Shown: positions 24,271-33,917 of the stretch, piece after piece | Layout: each line of letters begins with the position of its first letter | Position numbering within the stretch: the stretch's first letter is position 1 | Assembly (NCBI RefSeq): GCF_051251125.1 | Contig: NZ_JBPCZL010000006.1 | Origin: Carnimonas bestiolae | Lineage (GTDB): Bacteria; Pseudomonadota; Gammaproteobacteria; Pseudomonadales; Halomonadaceae | Reading direction: 5' to 3' (one strand) | Length of the DNA: 64,000 bases | Made by a program: the position numbers and the translations under genes | Notes under the pieces: model-generated | What the model was told of the DNA's origin: nothing | The model's input: the letters and a program-made list of their open reading frames with translations, nothing else | Databases searched by the model: none

Positions 24271-26111
24271 GTGAGTACCGCAACCGTAACAACAACGAAC
24301 GCCCCGATTCGCGCCGCCAGCAGCGTGCTCGCCCGCTAGCCGCTGCGTCGTGGCGTTTCAACGTCATGCTGGTGGTGATTCTGATCGCCCTGGCGGCGCT
24401 GGTCTGGCGTATCGTCGATTTGCAGGTCGTTACCCAGGACTTCCTTGCCGGACAGGGCGATGCGCGTACCGTGCGCGTCGAAACCATCGATGCCCATCGC
24501 GGCATGATTACCGACCGCGACGGCGAACCGCTGGCCGTTTCGACGCCGGTTATCACCATCTGGGCGAACCCCAAGCAAATGCCTACCGATCGCGCAGAAC
24601 TGGCGCGTCTTGCGCAAGCGCTGGGGCAAAACCCCAGCAAGTTTATCGATCACGTCAATGGCTTGCGCTCGCGCGGCTTCATCTATCTGCACCGGCGCAT
24701 GACGCCTGATCTGGCCCAGCGCGTGCTCGATCTCGATATCCCGGGCGTTTACGGTCAGCACGAATACAAGCGCTATTACCCCGCTGGTGAAGTAACCGCT
24801 CAGTTGCTCGGCGTGACTAACGTTGACGATAAGGGGCAGGAAGGTCTCGAGCTTGCCTATGATCGCTGGTTGACCGGCACCAAAGGTCAGCGCCGCGTGC
24901 TGGTCGACCGCAAAGGGCGGTTGGTTCGCGATCTTCACCTGATGCGCGATGCCCACCCCGGTGGCCAGTTGCACCTTTCGATTAACCAGCGCTTGCAGTT
25001 TTTGGCCTATCGCGAACTAACGCGTGCGGTTGAAGAGCACAATGCCGATGCGGGCAGCCTGGTGATGATGAACGCGCGTACCGGTGAAGTGCTCGCGTCT
25101 GCCGACGTACCTTCCTTCAACCCCAATAACCGCGCTGGAATGGATCCGGAAGGTTTGCGTGAGCGCGTGCTGACCGATGCCTTCGAGCCTGGCTCGGTGA
25201 TGAAACCGCTGGCCATGTCGGCGATCATCGATTCGGGCAAGGTGTCACCCAACCAAATCATCGATACCTCACCTGGCTATGTGCGAGTCGACGGCTACAC
25301 CATCCACGACGTGCGCAACTTTGGCCGTCTGACCCTGACTGGCGTGATTACCAAGTCCTCCAACGTGGGGATGACCAAACTGGCACTGTCGGTGCCTAAC
25401 GACACCATCTGGAATCGCTATAATCAGATGGGCATCGGGCGCAGCCTGGGAACCGGCTTCCCCGGTGAGGCGACCGGCAGTCTGCCACCGCCCAGCGGCT
25501 GGTCGGCGGCAAAACGCGCAACGCTTGCCTATGGTTACGGTATGTCGGTCTCGCCGCTGCAGCTGGCAACCGCCTATACCACGCTGGCAAACGATGGCTG
25601 TCGTCTGCAGCCGTCGCTGCTTAGACTCGACAAAAAGCCGCAGTGCGATCAGCTAATTTCGTCTGATACGGCACACAAGGTCGTCAATATGATGGAAACC
25701 GTGGTCGGCCCTTACGGTGGTGGTGGACGCGCCAATATCGACGGTTATCGCATCGCGGGCAAAACCGGTACGGTACACAAGGTCGGCGCCAGCGGTTACG
25801 AGCGCAATTCCTATCGCTCCAACTTCGTAGGCATCGCGCCCGCTTCTGATCCACGTTTGATCGTGGTGATCTCCATCGATAACTCGCGCAAAGGGGGATA
25901 CTACGGGGGTGTCGTTTCAGCGCCGGTATTCTCTCGCGTAGCGGGCCCTGCATTGCGCATGCTCGACGTGCCACCTGACAGCGATGCGCCAGCTTACAAT
26001 CCTGAATCTCCCGCACAGCAAGTGAAGGATGCCGAGCAGGCCAAGCAGATTACCGGCCTGCAAAGCAGGCAGGCTGCCAAAGCAGCGGCGCGCGGAGGCA
26101 CCAATGACTAA
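24267..26111 (+). CDS. ftsI: Septal peptidoglycan transpeptidase FtsI (PBP3)
   Basis: FtsI crosslinks septal peptidoglycan. The 614-residue class B penicillin-binding protein has a transmembrane helix (about residues 33-52), a dimerisation domain (HRGMITDRDGEPLAVSTPV) and a transpeptidase domain with S310-x-x-K (EPGSVMKPL), SSN at 364-366 and KTG at 499-501. Its start overlaps ftsL (ATGA) and its end overlaps murE by 8 bp. The C-terminal tail beyond the KTG domain is Ala/Gln-rich and longer than in E. coli (588 aa). Confidence 0.96.
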   Translation: MSEYRNRNNNERPDSRRQQRARPLAAASWRFNVMLVVILIALAALVWRIVDLQVVTQDFLAGQGDARTVRVETIDAHRGMITDRDGEPLAVSTPVITIWANPKQMPTDRAELARLAQALGQNPSKFIDHVNGLRSRGFIYLHRRMTPDLAQRVLDLDIPGVYGQHEYKRYYPAGEVTAQLLGVTNVDDKGQEGLELAYDRWLTGTKGQRRVLVDRKGRLVRDLHLMRDAHPGGQLHLSINQRLQFLAYRELTRAVEEHNADAGSLVMMNARTGEVLASADVPSFNPNNRAGMDPEGLRERVLTDAFEPGSVMKPLAMSAIIDSGKVSPNQIIDTSPGYVRVDGYTIHDVRNFGRLTLTGVITKSSNVGMTKLALSVPNDTIWNRYNQMGIGRSLGTGFPGEATGSLPPPSGWSAAKRATLAYGYGMSVSPLQLATAYTTLANDGCRLQPSLLRLDKKPQCDQLISSDTAHKVVNMMETVVGPYGGGGRANIDGYRIAGKTGTVHKVGASGYERNSYRSNFVGIAPASDPRLIVVISIDNSRKGGYYGGVVSAPVFSRVAGPALRMLDVPPDSDAPAYNPESPAQQVKDAEQAKQITGLQSRQAAKAAARGGTND

Positions 26112-27636
26112 TTGGTCGCCAAGGTTGCTCTCGGGAGTGCTGCGTGTCTCTCCATCGGCATTGGGCCGGGCGCTGGCGGCTTTTGATGTCGCGGTGTCCG
26201 AGACGCTATTGGCGCAGGTGCCGAAAGCCGCAGCGCTGCGGCTTGATTCGCGTGCGGTTGAGCGCGGGGACGTCTTTATCGCTCGCCAGGGCAGTCGTAG
26301 CGATGGCCGCAGCTATATAGACGCCGCACTGCAGGCCGGCGCATCGCTAGTGCTATGTGAAGGCAAGTCTCCCGCAGCGCACGAGAATATTATCGAAGTG
26401 CCGTCATCCGTTGATTGGCTGGGAAACTTCCTCAAGCAGTTGCTACCGCCGCAGGAATCGCGCATGACCACCATCGCGGTAACCGGCACCAATGGCAAAA
26501 GCTCTGTCACCCACTATATCGCGCAGCTCTCCAACGCCTTGGGGTACACGGCAAGCGTCGCGGGTACCTTGGGCGTGGGGCATCCTGATGCGCTGCTCGA
26601 TACTGGGCTGACGACGCCTGATCCAGTCACCCTGGCGGCGATTTCGGGAGAACTCGCTGAGGCTGGCTGCCAGCGGTTGGCGCTCGAAGCATCGTCACAC
26701 GCGCTTGATCAGCAGCGTTTGGATGCGCTGTCGATCGATGCTGCGGTACTAACAAATCTGAGTCGCGATCATCTCGATTATCACGGCAGCATGGCGGCGT
26801 ATGCCGCAGCCAAGGCCAGATTATTCAAGCGTAAGGAATTGAGTGTCGCGGTGGTCAACGGCGCGGATGAATACGCCAATCTTATTTCGTCGGGATTGCC
26901 GGGCAGTGCGCGCAAGTGGCGAGTCGATGGGCCGCGCGCCGACTTCAGCGTTACGCGGTGGCGCGCAGGGCTCAGTGATCAGCATGCCACGCTCGAAACC
27001 CCCGAGGGACCGCGCGAGCTATCGCTCAAACTGTTGGGGCGCTTCAACCTCGATAACGCCTTGTTGGCTATCGCTACGCTCTATGCGCTGGGTGATCCGC
27101 TCGATGATCTGCTGAGTGCAAGCAATTCATTGTGTGCCGTGCCGGGCCGGATGGAGCGCGTGGCAGTGGCAGGTGCGCCGCTGGTAGTGGTGGATTACGC
27201 GCACACCCCCGATGCGCTCGAAAACGCGCTCGCCGCGCTTAGCGATCACGCCAAGGGTAAGGTGTGGTGTCTGTTCGGCTGCGGTGGTGATCGCGACCCG
27301 GGCAAGCGCGCTATGATGGCGGAAGTCGCCGCGCGTTTAGCCCGACGTGTTGTCGTTACCGACGATAATCCGCGCAGCGAAGATGCTGCCGCCATTCGTG
27401 CACAGATTATCGCTGGCATACCATCAGTGGGGCGTGCCGCCGCCAGCGTGCAAGAGATAGGCGATCGACGCCAGGCAATTGAAGACAGCATCGCCGCTGC
27501 TAGCGCCGACGATACGATATTGATCGCTGGCAAGGGGCACGAGGCCTATCAGGAAATCAACGGCGTTCGCCACGACTTCTCCGATATTGATATTGCCCGT
27601 GCGGCAGTACAGCGCAGGATTCAGCAGGATGGTTAG
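26104..27636 (+). CDS. murE: UDP-MurNAc-L-Ala-D-Glu:meso-DAP ligase MurE
   Basis: MurE adds the third residue of the peptidoglycan stem peptide. The 510-residue protein has the three Mur-ligase domains, P-loop TGTNGKSSV and the specificity motif DNPR (VVTDDNPRSED), which predicts meso-diaminopimelate as substrate. The ATG at 26104 overlaps ftsI; the frame is open earlier but within ftsI. murF follows immediately. Confidence 0.95.
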   Translation: MTNWSPRLLSGVLRVSPSALGRALAAFDVAVSETLLAQVPKAAALRLDSRAVERGDVFIARQGSRSDGRSYIDAALQAGASLVLCEGKSPAAHENIIEVPSSVDWLGNFLKQLLPPQESRMTTIAVTGTNGKSSVTHYIAQLSNALGYTASVAGTLGVGHPDALLDTGLTTPDPVTLAAISGELAEAGCQRLALEASSHALDQQRLDALSIDAAVLTNLSRDHLDYHGSMAAYAAAKARLFKRKELSVAVVNGADEYANLISSGLPGSARKWRVDGPRADFSVTRWRAGLSDQHATLETPEGPRELSLKLLGRFNLDNALLAIATLYALGDPLDDLLSASNSLCAVPGRMERVAVAGAPLVVVDYAHTPDALENALAALSDHAKGKVWCLFGCGGDRDPGKRAMMAEVAARLARRVVVTDDNPRSEDAAAIRAQIIAGIPSVGRAAASVQEIGDRRQAIEDSIAAASADDTILIAGKGHEAYQEINGVRHDFSDIDIARAAVQRRIQQDG

Positions 27637-27637
27637 C

Positions 27638-29011
27638 ATGATAACGTCGTTGAAGGCCGCCGCCGCTGCGATGGGTGCCCAGTTCGACGGCAACGATCAG
27701 CGTTTCGGGCAGCCGCGTACCGATAGCCGCGCGGTTTCCCAGGGCGATCTGTTTTTCGCCATGCGCGGTGAAGCGATGGATGGCCATCGCTTCGTTGCAA
27801 CCGCGCTTGAGGCTGGGGCGGCCGCGGTGGTGGTCGATCACGATGTCAGTGGGCAGGTTGCAGCGGCAGCGGGGCGTCAGTTAGTGGTCAAGGACACCCG
27901 CCTGGCGCTTGGACTGCTTGGCGGTAGCGTGCGCCTGCAGTGGGGGGGCTCGCTGGTGGCCGTAACCGGTAACAGCGGCAAGACCACCGTAAAAGAGATG
28001 CTCAAAGCGATTCTCGAAGAAGCCTCTTCCGAGCGTGAAGTTTTAGCGACGCTAGGCAACCTTAATAGCTACGTTGGGGTGCCCTTTACGCTGTGCCGGC
28101 TTGAGCCTCAGCATCAGTGGGGCGTGGTCGAATTGGGTGCCAACCATGTAGGCGAGATCTCCTGGACGGCACCGCTGGTGCAGCCGCAGATCGCCGTGAT
28201 TACCAACGTTACTGGTGCGCACATGGGAGAATTCGGCGGGCTTGCACGAATTGCGCAGGCCAAGGCAGAAATTCTTAGTGGATTGGCGGAGGGCGGCGTG
28301 GCGGTACTGAACCGCGACGACGCCTTCTATCCGCTGTGGCAGCGACTGGCGGTGCTGCGCGGCGGTGAAGAAAGCATCCGCGACTTCGGCAGTTCGTCTG
28401 CCGCTTACGCGCATCCGCGTAACATCGGGCACGACGCCCAGGGGCGTTATCATTTCGACCTACAGCTTGGTCAGGTATCTGCCGGCAAGGTATCGCTTGC
28501 GCTGCTTGGCGAGCACAACGTCAGCAATGCTCTGGCTGCCGCCGCCGCGGCAAGCGCGCTCGGGATTGACGCTAACGTTATCGTGCGCGGTCTTGAGCGG
28601 GTAAGGTCAGTGGGTGGCCGCATGGCGCTACGGCATGGCAAGCGCGGCAGAACGCTGCTCGATGACACCTACAATGCCAACCCCGGGGCCTTCCGAGCAG
28701 CGCTCGAGACGCTGGCGCTGCAGCCCGCACCGCGCTGGTGCCTGCTGGGTGCGATGGGCGAGCTCGGTGAGCAAAGCGCCGAGCAGCACGCTGAGATTGG
28801 CCGCTACGCCAAAGCGCTCGGCATTGATGGTCTGATCGCGTTTGGCGAGGCCGCGGCGGACACGGCACAGGCGTTTGGGGGGCACTGCTTCGATGACTGG
28901 GCGACGTTTTTGGCCGCCGCTGAAGAGCAACTGCCTGCTAACGCTTCGGTGCTGATCAAAGGCTCGCGCAGTACCGAAATGGAGCGTGCGGTCGAGCATT
29001 TTGCCGAGTAG
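27638..29011 (+). CDS. murF: UDP-MurNAc-tripeptide:D-Ala-D-Ala ligase MurF
   Basis: MurF attaches D-Ala-D-Ala to complete the UDP-MurNAc pentapeptide. The 457-residue sequence has P-loop VTGNSGKTTVKEM, VVELGANHVGEI and the C-terminal LIKGSRSTEMERAV motif typical of MurF. Two starts are possible: ATG 27638 (AGGATGG 6-8 nt upstream, chosen) and ATG 27629, which overlaps the murE stop. Its D-Ala-D-Ala substrate must come from a Ddl encoded elsewhere. Confidence 0.95.
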   Translation: MITSLKAAAAAMGAQFDGNDQRFGQPRTDSRAVSQGDLFFAMRGEAMDGHRFVATALEAGAAAVVVDHDVSGQVAAAAGRQLVVKDTRLALGLLGGSVRLQWGGSLVAVTGNSGKTTVKEMLKAILEEASSEREVLATLGNLNSYVGVPFTLCRLEPQHQWGVVELGANHVGEISWTAPLVQPQIAVITNVTGAHMGEFGGLARIAQAKAEILSGLAEGGVAVLNRDDAFYPLWQRLAVLRGGEESIRDFGSSSAAYAHPRNIGHDAQGRYHFDLQLGQVSAGKVSLALLGEHNVSNALAAAAAASALGIDANVIVRGLERVRSVGGRMALRHGKRGRTLLDDTYNANPGAFRAALETLALQPAPRWCLLGAMGELGEQSAEQHAEIGRYAKALGIDGLIAFGEAAADTAQAFGGHCFDDWATFLAAAEEQLPANASVLIKGSRSTEMERAVEHFAE

Positions 29012-29143
29012 CGCACTGGCTGGCGCCACAGATATGCGCCGGTAACGAGGTAAATCGATGGACAGGCCGCAGCGCAACATTGGCAGTGGCTGTTTTCGCC
29101 GAATGATGCTGTTCGGCTCACTAACAACATTGTGATTGAGTAA

Positions 29144-30226
29144 ATGCTTCTACTTCTGACGGAATGGCTGTCTCACTTCTCCTCAGCCTTTAACGTGTTC
29201 GGGTACACCACTACTCGAATGGTACTGGGTGCGCTAACCGCGCTGGTCACCTCGATGGTAGTGGGGCCTTGGTTTATCCGTCGGCTGATTGACGGTCAGA
29301 TAGGACAGTCGGTGCGTCAGGATGGTCCCGAGTCGCATCTCTCGAAAGCGGGCACGCCTACCATGGGTGGCGGCTTGATCCTGATCTCGATCGCGGTGAC
29401 GACGCTGCTGTGGGGAAGCCTGAGCAACCTCTATCTGTGGGTAGTGCTGTTGGTTACTCTCGGCATGGGCGCGGTCGGCTGGGTCGATGACTACCGCAAA
29501 GTAGTTGAAAAGAACTCCCGCGGTCTGCCGGCGCGCTGGAAGTATTTTTGGCAGTCGGTAATCGCGCTGGTGGCGGGCATTGTGCTCTATCTGCATGCGC
29601 AAACGCCTGCTGAAACCGCATTGATCATTCCGCTGGTGAAGCACTACGCGATTCCCTTCGGGCTTTTCTATATCGTCTTTACCTATTTCGTGATCGTTGG
29701 CAGCTCCAATGCCGTGAACCTGACCGATGGTCTCGATGGTTTGGCGATTATGCCCACCGTGCTTGTGACGCTGGGGCTCAGCATCTTTGCGTTCGCTAGC
29801 GGCAATGCGGTGTTCGCCGATTATCTGCATATCCCGTTCATCAACGGCGCCAACGAGCTGTGTATCTTTGCCGCCGCGATTGTCGGCGCAGGCCTCGGCT
29901 TCCTGTGGTTCAACACCTATCCCGCGCAGGTATTCATGGGCGACGTAGGCTCGCTGTCGCTGGGTGCGGCGCTGGGCATTATGGCGGTCATCGTGCGTCA
30001 GGAAATCGTGCTGGTGATCATGGGCGGTATCTTCGTTGCTGAAACGGTGTCGGTCATCCTACAGGTTGGCTCCTACAAGCTGACCGGTAAACGCATATTC
30101 CGAATGGCGCCCTTGCATCACCACTTCGAGTTGAAAGGGTGGCCCGAGCCCCGCGTTATCGTGCGTTTCTGGATTATCACCTTCGTGCTGGTGCTGGTTG
30201 GCCTGGCCACGCTCAAATTCCGCTGA
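29144..30226 (+). CDS. mraY: Phospho-MurNAc-pentapeptide transferase MraY
   Basis: MraY makes lipid I by moving phospho-MurNAc-pentapeptide to undecaprenyl phosphate in the inner membrane. The 360-residue polytopic protein (ten predicted segments) has the same length as E. coli MraY and shows GWVDDYRKV (Asp pair), SNAVNLTDGLDGLAI and the C-terminal HHHFELKGWPEPRVIVRFW. The 132-bp gap after murF is larger than others in the cluster and shows no gene. Confidence 0.97.
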   Translation: MLLLLTEWLSHFSSAFNVFGYTTTRMVLGALTALVTSMVVGPWFIRRLIDGQIGQSVRQDGPESHLSKAGTPTMGGGLILISIAVTTLLWGSLSNLYLWVVLLVTLGMGAVGWVDDYRKVVEKNSRGLPARWKYFWQSVIALVAGIVLYLHAQTPAETALIIPLVKHYAIPFGLFYIVFTYFVIVGSSNAVNLTDGLDGLAIMPTVLVTLGLSIFAFASGNAVFADYLHIPFINGANELCIFAAAIVGAGLGFLWFNTYPAQVFMGDVGSLSLGAALGIMAVIVRQEIVLVIMGGIFVAETVSVILQVGSYKLTGKRIFRMAPLHHHFELKGWPEPRVIVRFWIITFVLVLVGLATLKFR

Positions 30227-30236
30227 GGCGTATTGA

Positions 30237-31613
30237 ATGGCTGACGGAGCTACCTTTCACGTTCCCCCCGACCATCTGCTGGTGGTCGGGTTGGGCGTGT
30301 CTGGCATGGCGATCGCGCGGCATCTGAAGCGTCAGGGCATCGCCTTTGTGATGGCTGACAGCCGCGAACAGCCAGCCGGAGCCGCGCAGTTTCGCCGCGA
30401 GTTTGGCGAGGTGCCGCTGTATTGTGGCGATCTCGACGAGATCGATATGAGCGCCGCCACCGAAGTGGTGATAAGCCCCGGCATCGATCCTCATCAGGCG
30501 GTGTTTGCGCAGGTGCGCGAGCGCTTGATCGGGGAGCTGACGCTGTTCACGCGTGCGCTGCCCAGTAGCGCCAAGGTGATTGCCATTACTGGCTCCAACG
30601 CCAAGTCGACCGTTACCACACTGGTCGGCGATATCGCGGGGAGCTGCGAGGTTGACGTTGGCGTTGGCGGCAACCTGGGCACGCCCGCGCTGACGCTGTT
30701 GGCGCACGGTCACGAGTTGTATGTGCTCGAGCTTTCTTCCTTCCAGCTTGAGATGGTGGGGCAGTTAGCGCCCGACGTAGCGTGTTTTCTGAACCTCAGT
30801 GAAGATCACCTTGATCGGCATGGCGATATGGCCGGCTATCGGGCGGCCAAGCAGCGTATCTTCGAAGGGGCGCAGTGTGCGGTGGTCAATCGTGATGACC
30901 GCGCCAGTTGGCCGAGCATCGAGCTGCCTACGTACAGTTTTGGTGTCGGAGTGCCCGAAGGGGCCGAGTGGGGCATCGCGGTGCATCACGGCGAGCAGTG
31001 GCTGTGTCAGGGCGAGCAGCCGTGGCTGCCGGTCTCTGCGCTGCAGGTGGCGGGTGTGCATAACGTTGCCAACGTATTGGCTGCCTTGGCAATTAGCGTG
31101 GTGATGGACTGGCCACGCGAGGTGGTGCTGGCAGCGGTGGCGCGTTTCCGTGGCCTGCCGCACCGCGTCGAAGTGATTGGCGAGCGTGCCGGCGTGCGCT
31201 ATATCAACGACTCCAAAGGCACTAACGTGGGGGCTAGCCTGGCGGCCATTGAAGGCATTGCGGCCACCATTAAGGGCAACATTATCTGGCTGGGCGGCGG
31301 CGTCGGTAAAGGGGCAGATTTTTCGCCACTGGCACCAGCGTTGGCCGCTCATGCCAAGGTCGCGCTACTGTTTGGGCGCGATGCGTCACTGTTAGAAGCG
31401 AGCCTTGCAAAGGCCGTGGCGTGTCAGCGTTTCGCCAGCATGGAAGAAGCACTTTCACGAGGCGCCGAGTTGGCGCAAGCCGGCGATGCAATACTGCTGT
31501 CGCCGGCCTGTGCCAGCCTCGATCAGTTTGCTAATTACGAAGCGCGGGGCGATGCCTTCCGCGCATGGTTTGAGCGTCAGGGCGAATCCAGCGCCCACGC
31601 GGTCAAGGAGTGA
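30237..31613 (+). CDS. murD: UDP-MurNAc-L-alanine:D-glutamate ligase MurD
   Basis: MurD adds D-glutamate to the stem peptide. The 458-residue protein has the Rossmann-like UDP-binding N-domain (LLVVGLGVSGMAIARHL), a central ATPase domain with P-loop TGSNAKSTVTTL and a C-domain with INDSKGTNVGASLAA. The P-loop has Ala where E. coli has Gly, a variant I also associate with pseudomonad MurD. Its stop overlaps an upstream GTG of ftsW and lies two bases before the ftsW ATG. Confidence 0.95.
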   Translation: MADGATFHVPPDHLLVVGLGVSGMAIARHLKRQGIAFVMADSREQPAGAAQFRREFGEVPLYCGDLDEIDMSAATEVVISPGIDPHQAVFAQVRERLIGELTLFTRALPSSAKVIAITGSNAKSTVTTLVGDIAGSCEVDVGVGGNLGTPALTLLAHGHELYVLELSSFQLEMVGQLAPDVACFLNLSEDHLDRHGDMAGYRAAKQRIFEGAQCAVVNRDDRASWPSIELPTYSFGVGVPEGAEWGIAVHHGEQWLCQGEQPWLPVSALQVAGVHNVANVLAALAISVVMDWPREVVLAAVARFRGLPHRVEVIGERAGVRYINDSKGTNVGASLAAIEGIAATIKGNIIWLGGGVGKGADFSPLAPALAAHAKVALLFGRDASLLEASLAKAVACQRFASMEEALSRGAELAQAGDAILLSPACASLDQFANYEARGDAFRAWFERQGESSAHAVKE

Positions 31614-31615
31614 CG

Positions 31616-32830
31616 ATGAGCCTTCTTTCACGGCTGGAACAGCGCTTTTCAACGCGCAATCAACTGCTCGATGGCTGGCTGATGCTGGCGGCATTGACGC
31701 TCGCTGCGATCGGCTGGGTAATGGTGACGTCAGCGTCAACCGAAGTAGCGGCCAGTGCGACCGGCAACCCTTACTACTACAGTATTCGCCACGGCATTTA
31801 TATCGTGCTTGGCTTTATTGCCTGCATCGTGGTGATGCGGGTGCCAATGTCGTGGTGGCGTGCCAACGGCCCAACCTTCTTTTTGGTGGGGCTGATCCTG
31901 CTGGTGGCAACGCCGGTAATGGGGCATGCGGTCAACGGGGCACGACGCTGGATACCTTTGGGCATTATCAATTTGCAGTCGTCAGAGGTCGCCAAGATCT
32001 GTCTGGTGGTCTATCTGGCGGGCTATATGGTGCGTCACATCGAACGGGTGAGAAATACCTGGAGCGGCTTCATTGCACCGCTGGCGCTGGTGTTTGTGCA
32101 GGGCGCGCTGCTTATTCTTGAGCCCGATTACGGCTCGACCGTGGTGGCGCTCTCGGCGGCGATGGGCATGCTGCTGATGTCGGGAGTGCGATTGTGGCGC
32201 TTTGCGCTGTTATCGGGCCTGGTTATTGTGGCCGGCGTATTCGTCGCTTTTGCTGAACCGTACCGCGTGCAGCGTATTACCAGCTATCTTGATCCATGGG
32301 CCAACCAGTACGCCAGCGGCTACCAGTTGACTCAGGCATTGATCGCTTTCGGTCGCGGTGGCTGGACAGGCACCGGTCTCGGCAACAGCATTCAGAAGCT
32401 GTTCTTCCTTCCCGAAGCGCATACCGACTTCGTTTATTCAGTGCTGGCCGAAGAGCTGGGCTTGCTGGGCGCGGTAGGCGTCGTGGTGTTGTTTGCCATT
32501 CTGGTGTACCGCGCCTTTCGTATTGGGCGTACCGCCGAATTGACCGGTCGCCTGTTCTCCGCCTTCGTTTGCTATGGTCTGGCAGTTATTTTCGGCGCTC
32601 AGGCATTCATCAATCTGGCGGTAAATACCGGCATGCTGCCGACCAAGGGGCTAACGCTGCCGCTGGTCAGCTACGGCGGCTCCAGTATGCTGATTTCAGG
32701 AGTGATGGTAGGGCTACTACTGCGTGTGGATGGCGAAACTCGTGCCTTCCTTAATGCATCGCGACAAGGGCGGCAGCGGCGAGAGCGCGATAACCATCGT
32801 CCCTTCAGCGGAGGTGAGCACCATGGCTGA
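31616..32830 (+). CDS. ftsW: Septal peptidoglycan polymerase FtsW
   Basis: FtsW is the SEDS-family glycosyltransferase that polymerises septal glycan together with FtsI. The 404-residue polytopic protein shows about ten membrane segments and the SEDS hallmarks GHAVNGARRWIPLG, EPDYGSTVV, EAHTDFVYSVLAEELGLLG and GLTLPLVSYGGSSM. AAGGAG is 5 nt before the ATG at 31616. It overlaps murG by 8 bp. Confidence 0.96.
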   Translation: MSLLSRLEQRFSTRNQLLDGWLMLAALTLAAIGWVMVTSASTEVAASATGNPYYYSIRHGIYIVLGFIACIVVMRVPMSWWRANGPTFFLVGLILLVATPVMGHAVNGARRWIPLGIINLQSSEVAKICLVVYLAGYMVRHIERVRNTWSGFIAPLALVFVQGALLILEPDYGSTVVALSAAMGMLLMSGVRLWRFALLSGLVIVAGVFVAFAEPYRVQRITSYLDPWANQYASGYQLTQALIAFGRGGWTGTGLGNSIQKLFFLPEAHTDFVYSVLAEELGLLGAVGVVVLFAILVYRAFRIGRTAELTGRLFSAFVCYGLAVIFGAQAFINLAVNTGMLPTKGLTLPLVSYGGSSMLISGVMVGLLLRVDGETRAFLNASRQGRQRRERDNHRPFSGGEHHG

Positions 32831-33917
32831 GCAAGCCCCTATGCGTATGCTGATCATGGCTGGCGGTACCGGAGGCCATGTGATTCCCGCCCTCACGCTG
32901 GCGCGTGAGCTTAGTTCGCGCGGTGTCGAAATTCACTGGCTTGGGTCGCCGCGCGGCATCGAGAATGAGCTGGTGCCCAAGGCCAATATTCCGCTGCACC
33001 GCATCGCGGTGAGCGGACTGCGTGGCAATGGCGCTGCTGGCTGGCTGAAGCTGCCGTGGCGACTGTCGCGTGCCGTCGCTCAGGCGCGAGCAATTATCAA
33101 ACAGGTGCAGCCGTCGCTGGTGATCGGGCTGGGCGGTTTCGCCAGTGGCCCGGGCGGATTGGCCGCCAAGCTGACCGGCACGCCGCTGGTGATTCACGAA
33201 CAGAACGCCGTGGCTGGCATGACCAACTCGACGCTGGCGCGCTTTGCGTCCCGAGTATATGCCGCCTTCCCAGGGGCCTTTCCTGCATCACGGCAGGCCG
33301 AAGTGATCGGTAATCCGGTACGTGCGGAAGTGGCGGAAGTGGGCCAGCACGTTCGCAGTGTCGAGACGCTTGAAGGGCGTCGCCTGCGCTTGCTGGTCAT
33401 GGGCGGCTCGCTGGGCGCAGTGGCGCTTAACAATACGGTGGCACCTGCATTGGCAAAGCTGCCGCTGGAGCAGCGCCCCGAAGTGCGCCATCAGGCCGGA
33501 CGCAACAAACTTGAGGCGACCCGCGAGGCGTACACCGCCGCCTCGGTAGAGGCCTCTTGTAGCGAATTTATCGACGATGTCGCGGCTGCTTATGAGTGGG
33601 CGGATCTGGTGGTGTGTCGGTCGGGCGCGCTTACCGTTGCCGAGCTGGCCGCGGCTGCCAAGCCGTCGATTCTGGTGCCATTCCCTCACGCGGTCGACGA
33701 CCATCAGAGCGTTAACGCGCGGGATTTGAGCGATCACGACGCTGCAGTGTTGCTGCCTCAATCCGAGATGGATGCCGAGCGTTTGGCCACCACCATTGCC
33801 GACCTGCTCGATCCTCGGCGCCTGCACCAAATGGCTATCGCCGCGCGGAAACGCGCGCGGCTGGGCTCGATGGAACACATGGCCAATGGGTGTATGGAGA
33901 TAGCCATTGAAAAGTGA
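32823..33917 (+). CDS. murG: UDP-GlcNAc:lipid I GlcNAc transferase MurG
   Basis: MurG converts lipid I to lipid II at the inner face of the membrane. The 364-residue GT28 protein has the glycine loop MAGGTGGHVIPAL, the HEQNAVAGMTNSTLARFA segment and the donor-site motif VCRSGALTVAELAAAAKPSILVPFPHA (split across residues about 260-286). GGAGG lies about 9 nt before the ATG at 32823, which is inside the end of ftsW. It overlaps murC by 11 bp. Confidence 0.96.
   Translation: MAEQAPMRMLIMAGGTGGHVIPALTLARELSSRGVEIHWLGSPRGIENELVPKANIPLHRIAVSGLRGNGAAGWLKLPWRLSRAVAQARAIIKQVQPSLVIGLGGFASGPGGLAAKLTGTPLVIHEQNAVAGMTNSTLARFASRVYAAFPGAFPASRQAEVIGNPVRAEVAEVGQHVRSVETLEGRRLRLLVMGGSLGAVALNNTVAPALAKLPLEQRPEVRHQAGRNKLEATREAYTAASVEASCSEFIDDVAAAYEWADLVVCRSGALTVAELAAAAKPSILVPFPHAVDDHQSVNARDLSDHDAAVLLPQSEMDAERLATTIADLLDPRRLHQMAIAARKRARLGSMEHMANGCMEIAIEK

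Noticed and set aside
31405..32121. 238-codon plus-strand frame overlapping the murD-ftsW junction
   Set aside because: It lies in another frame over two essential conserved genes and has no ribosome site; its composition looks like frame-shifted murD/ftsW.
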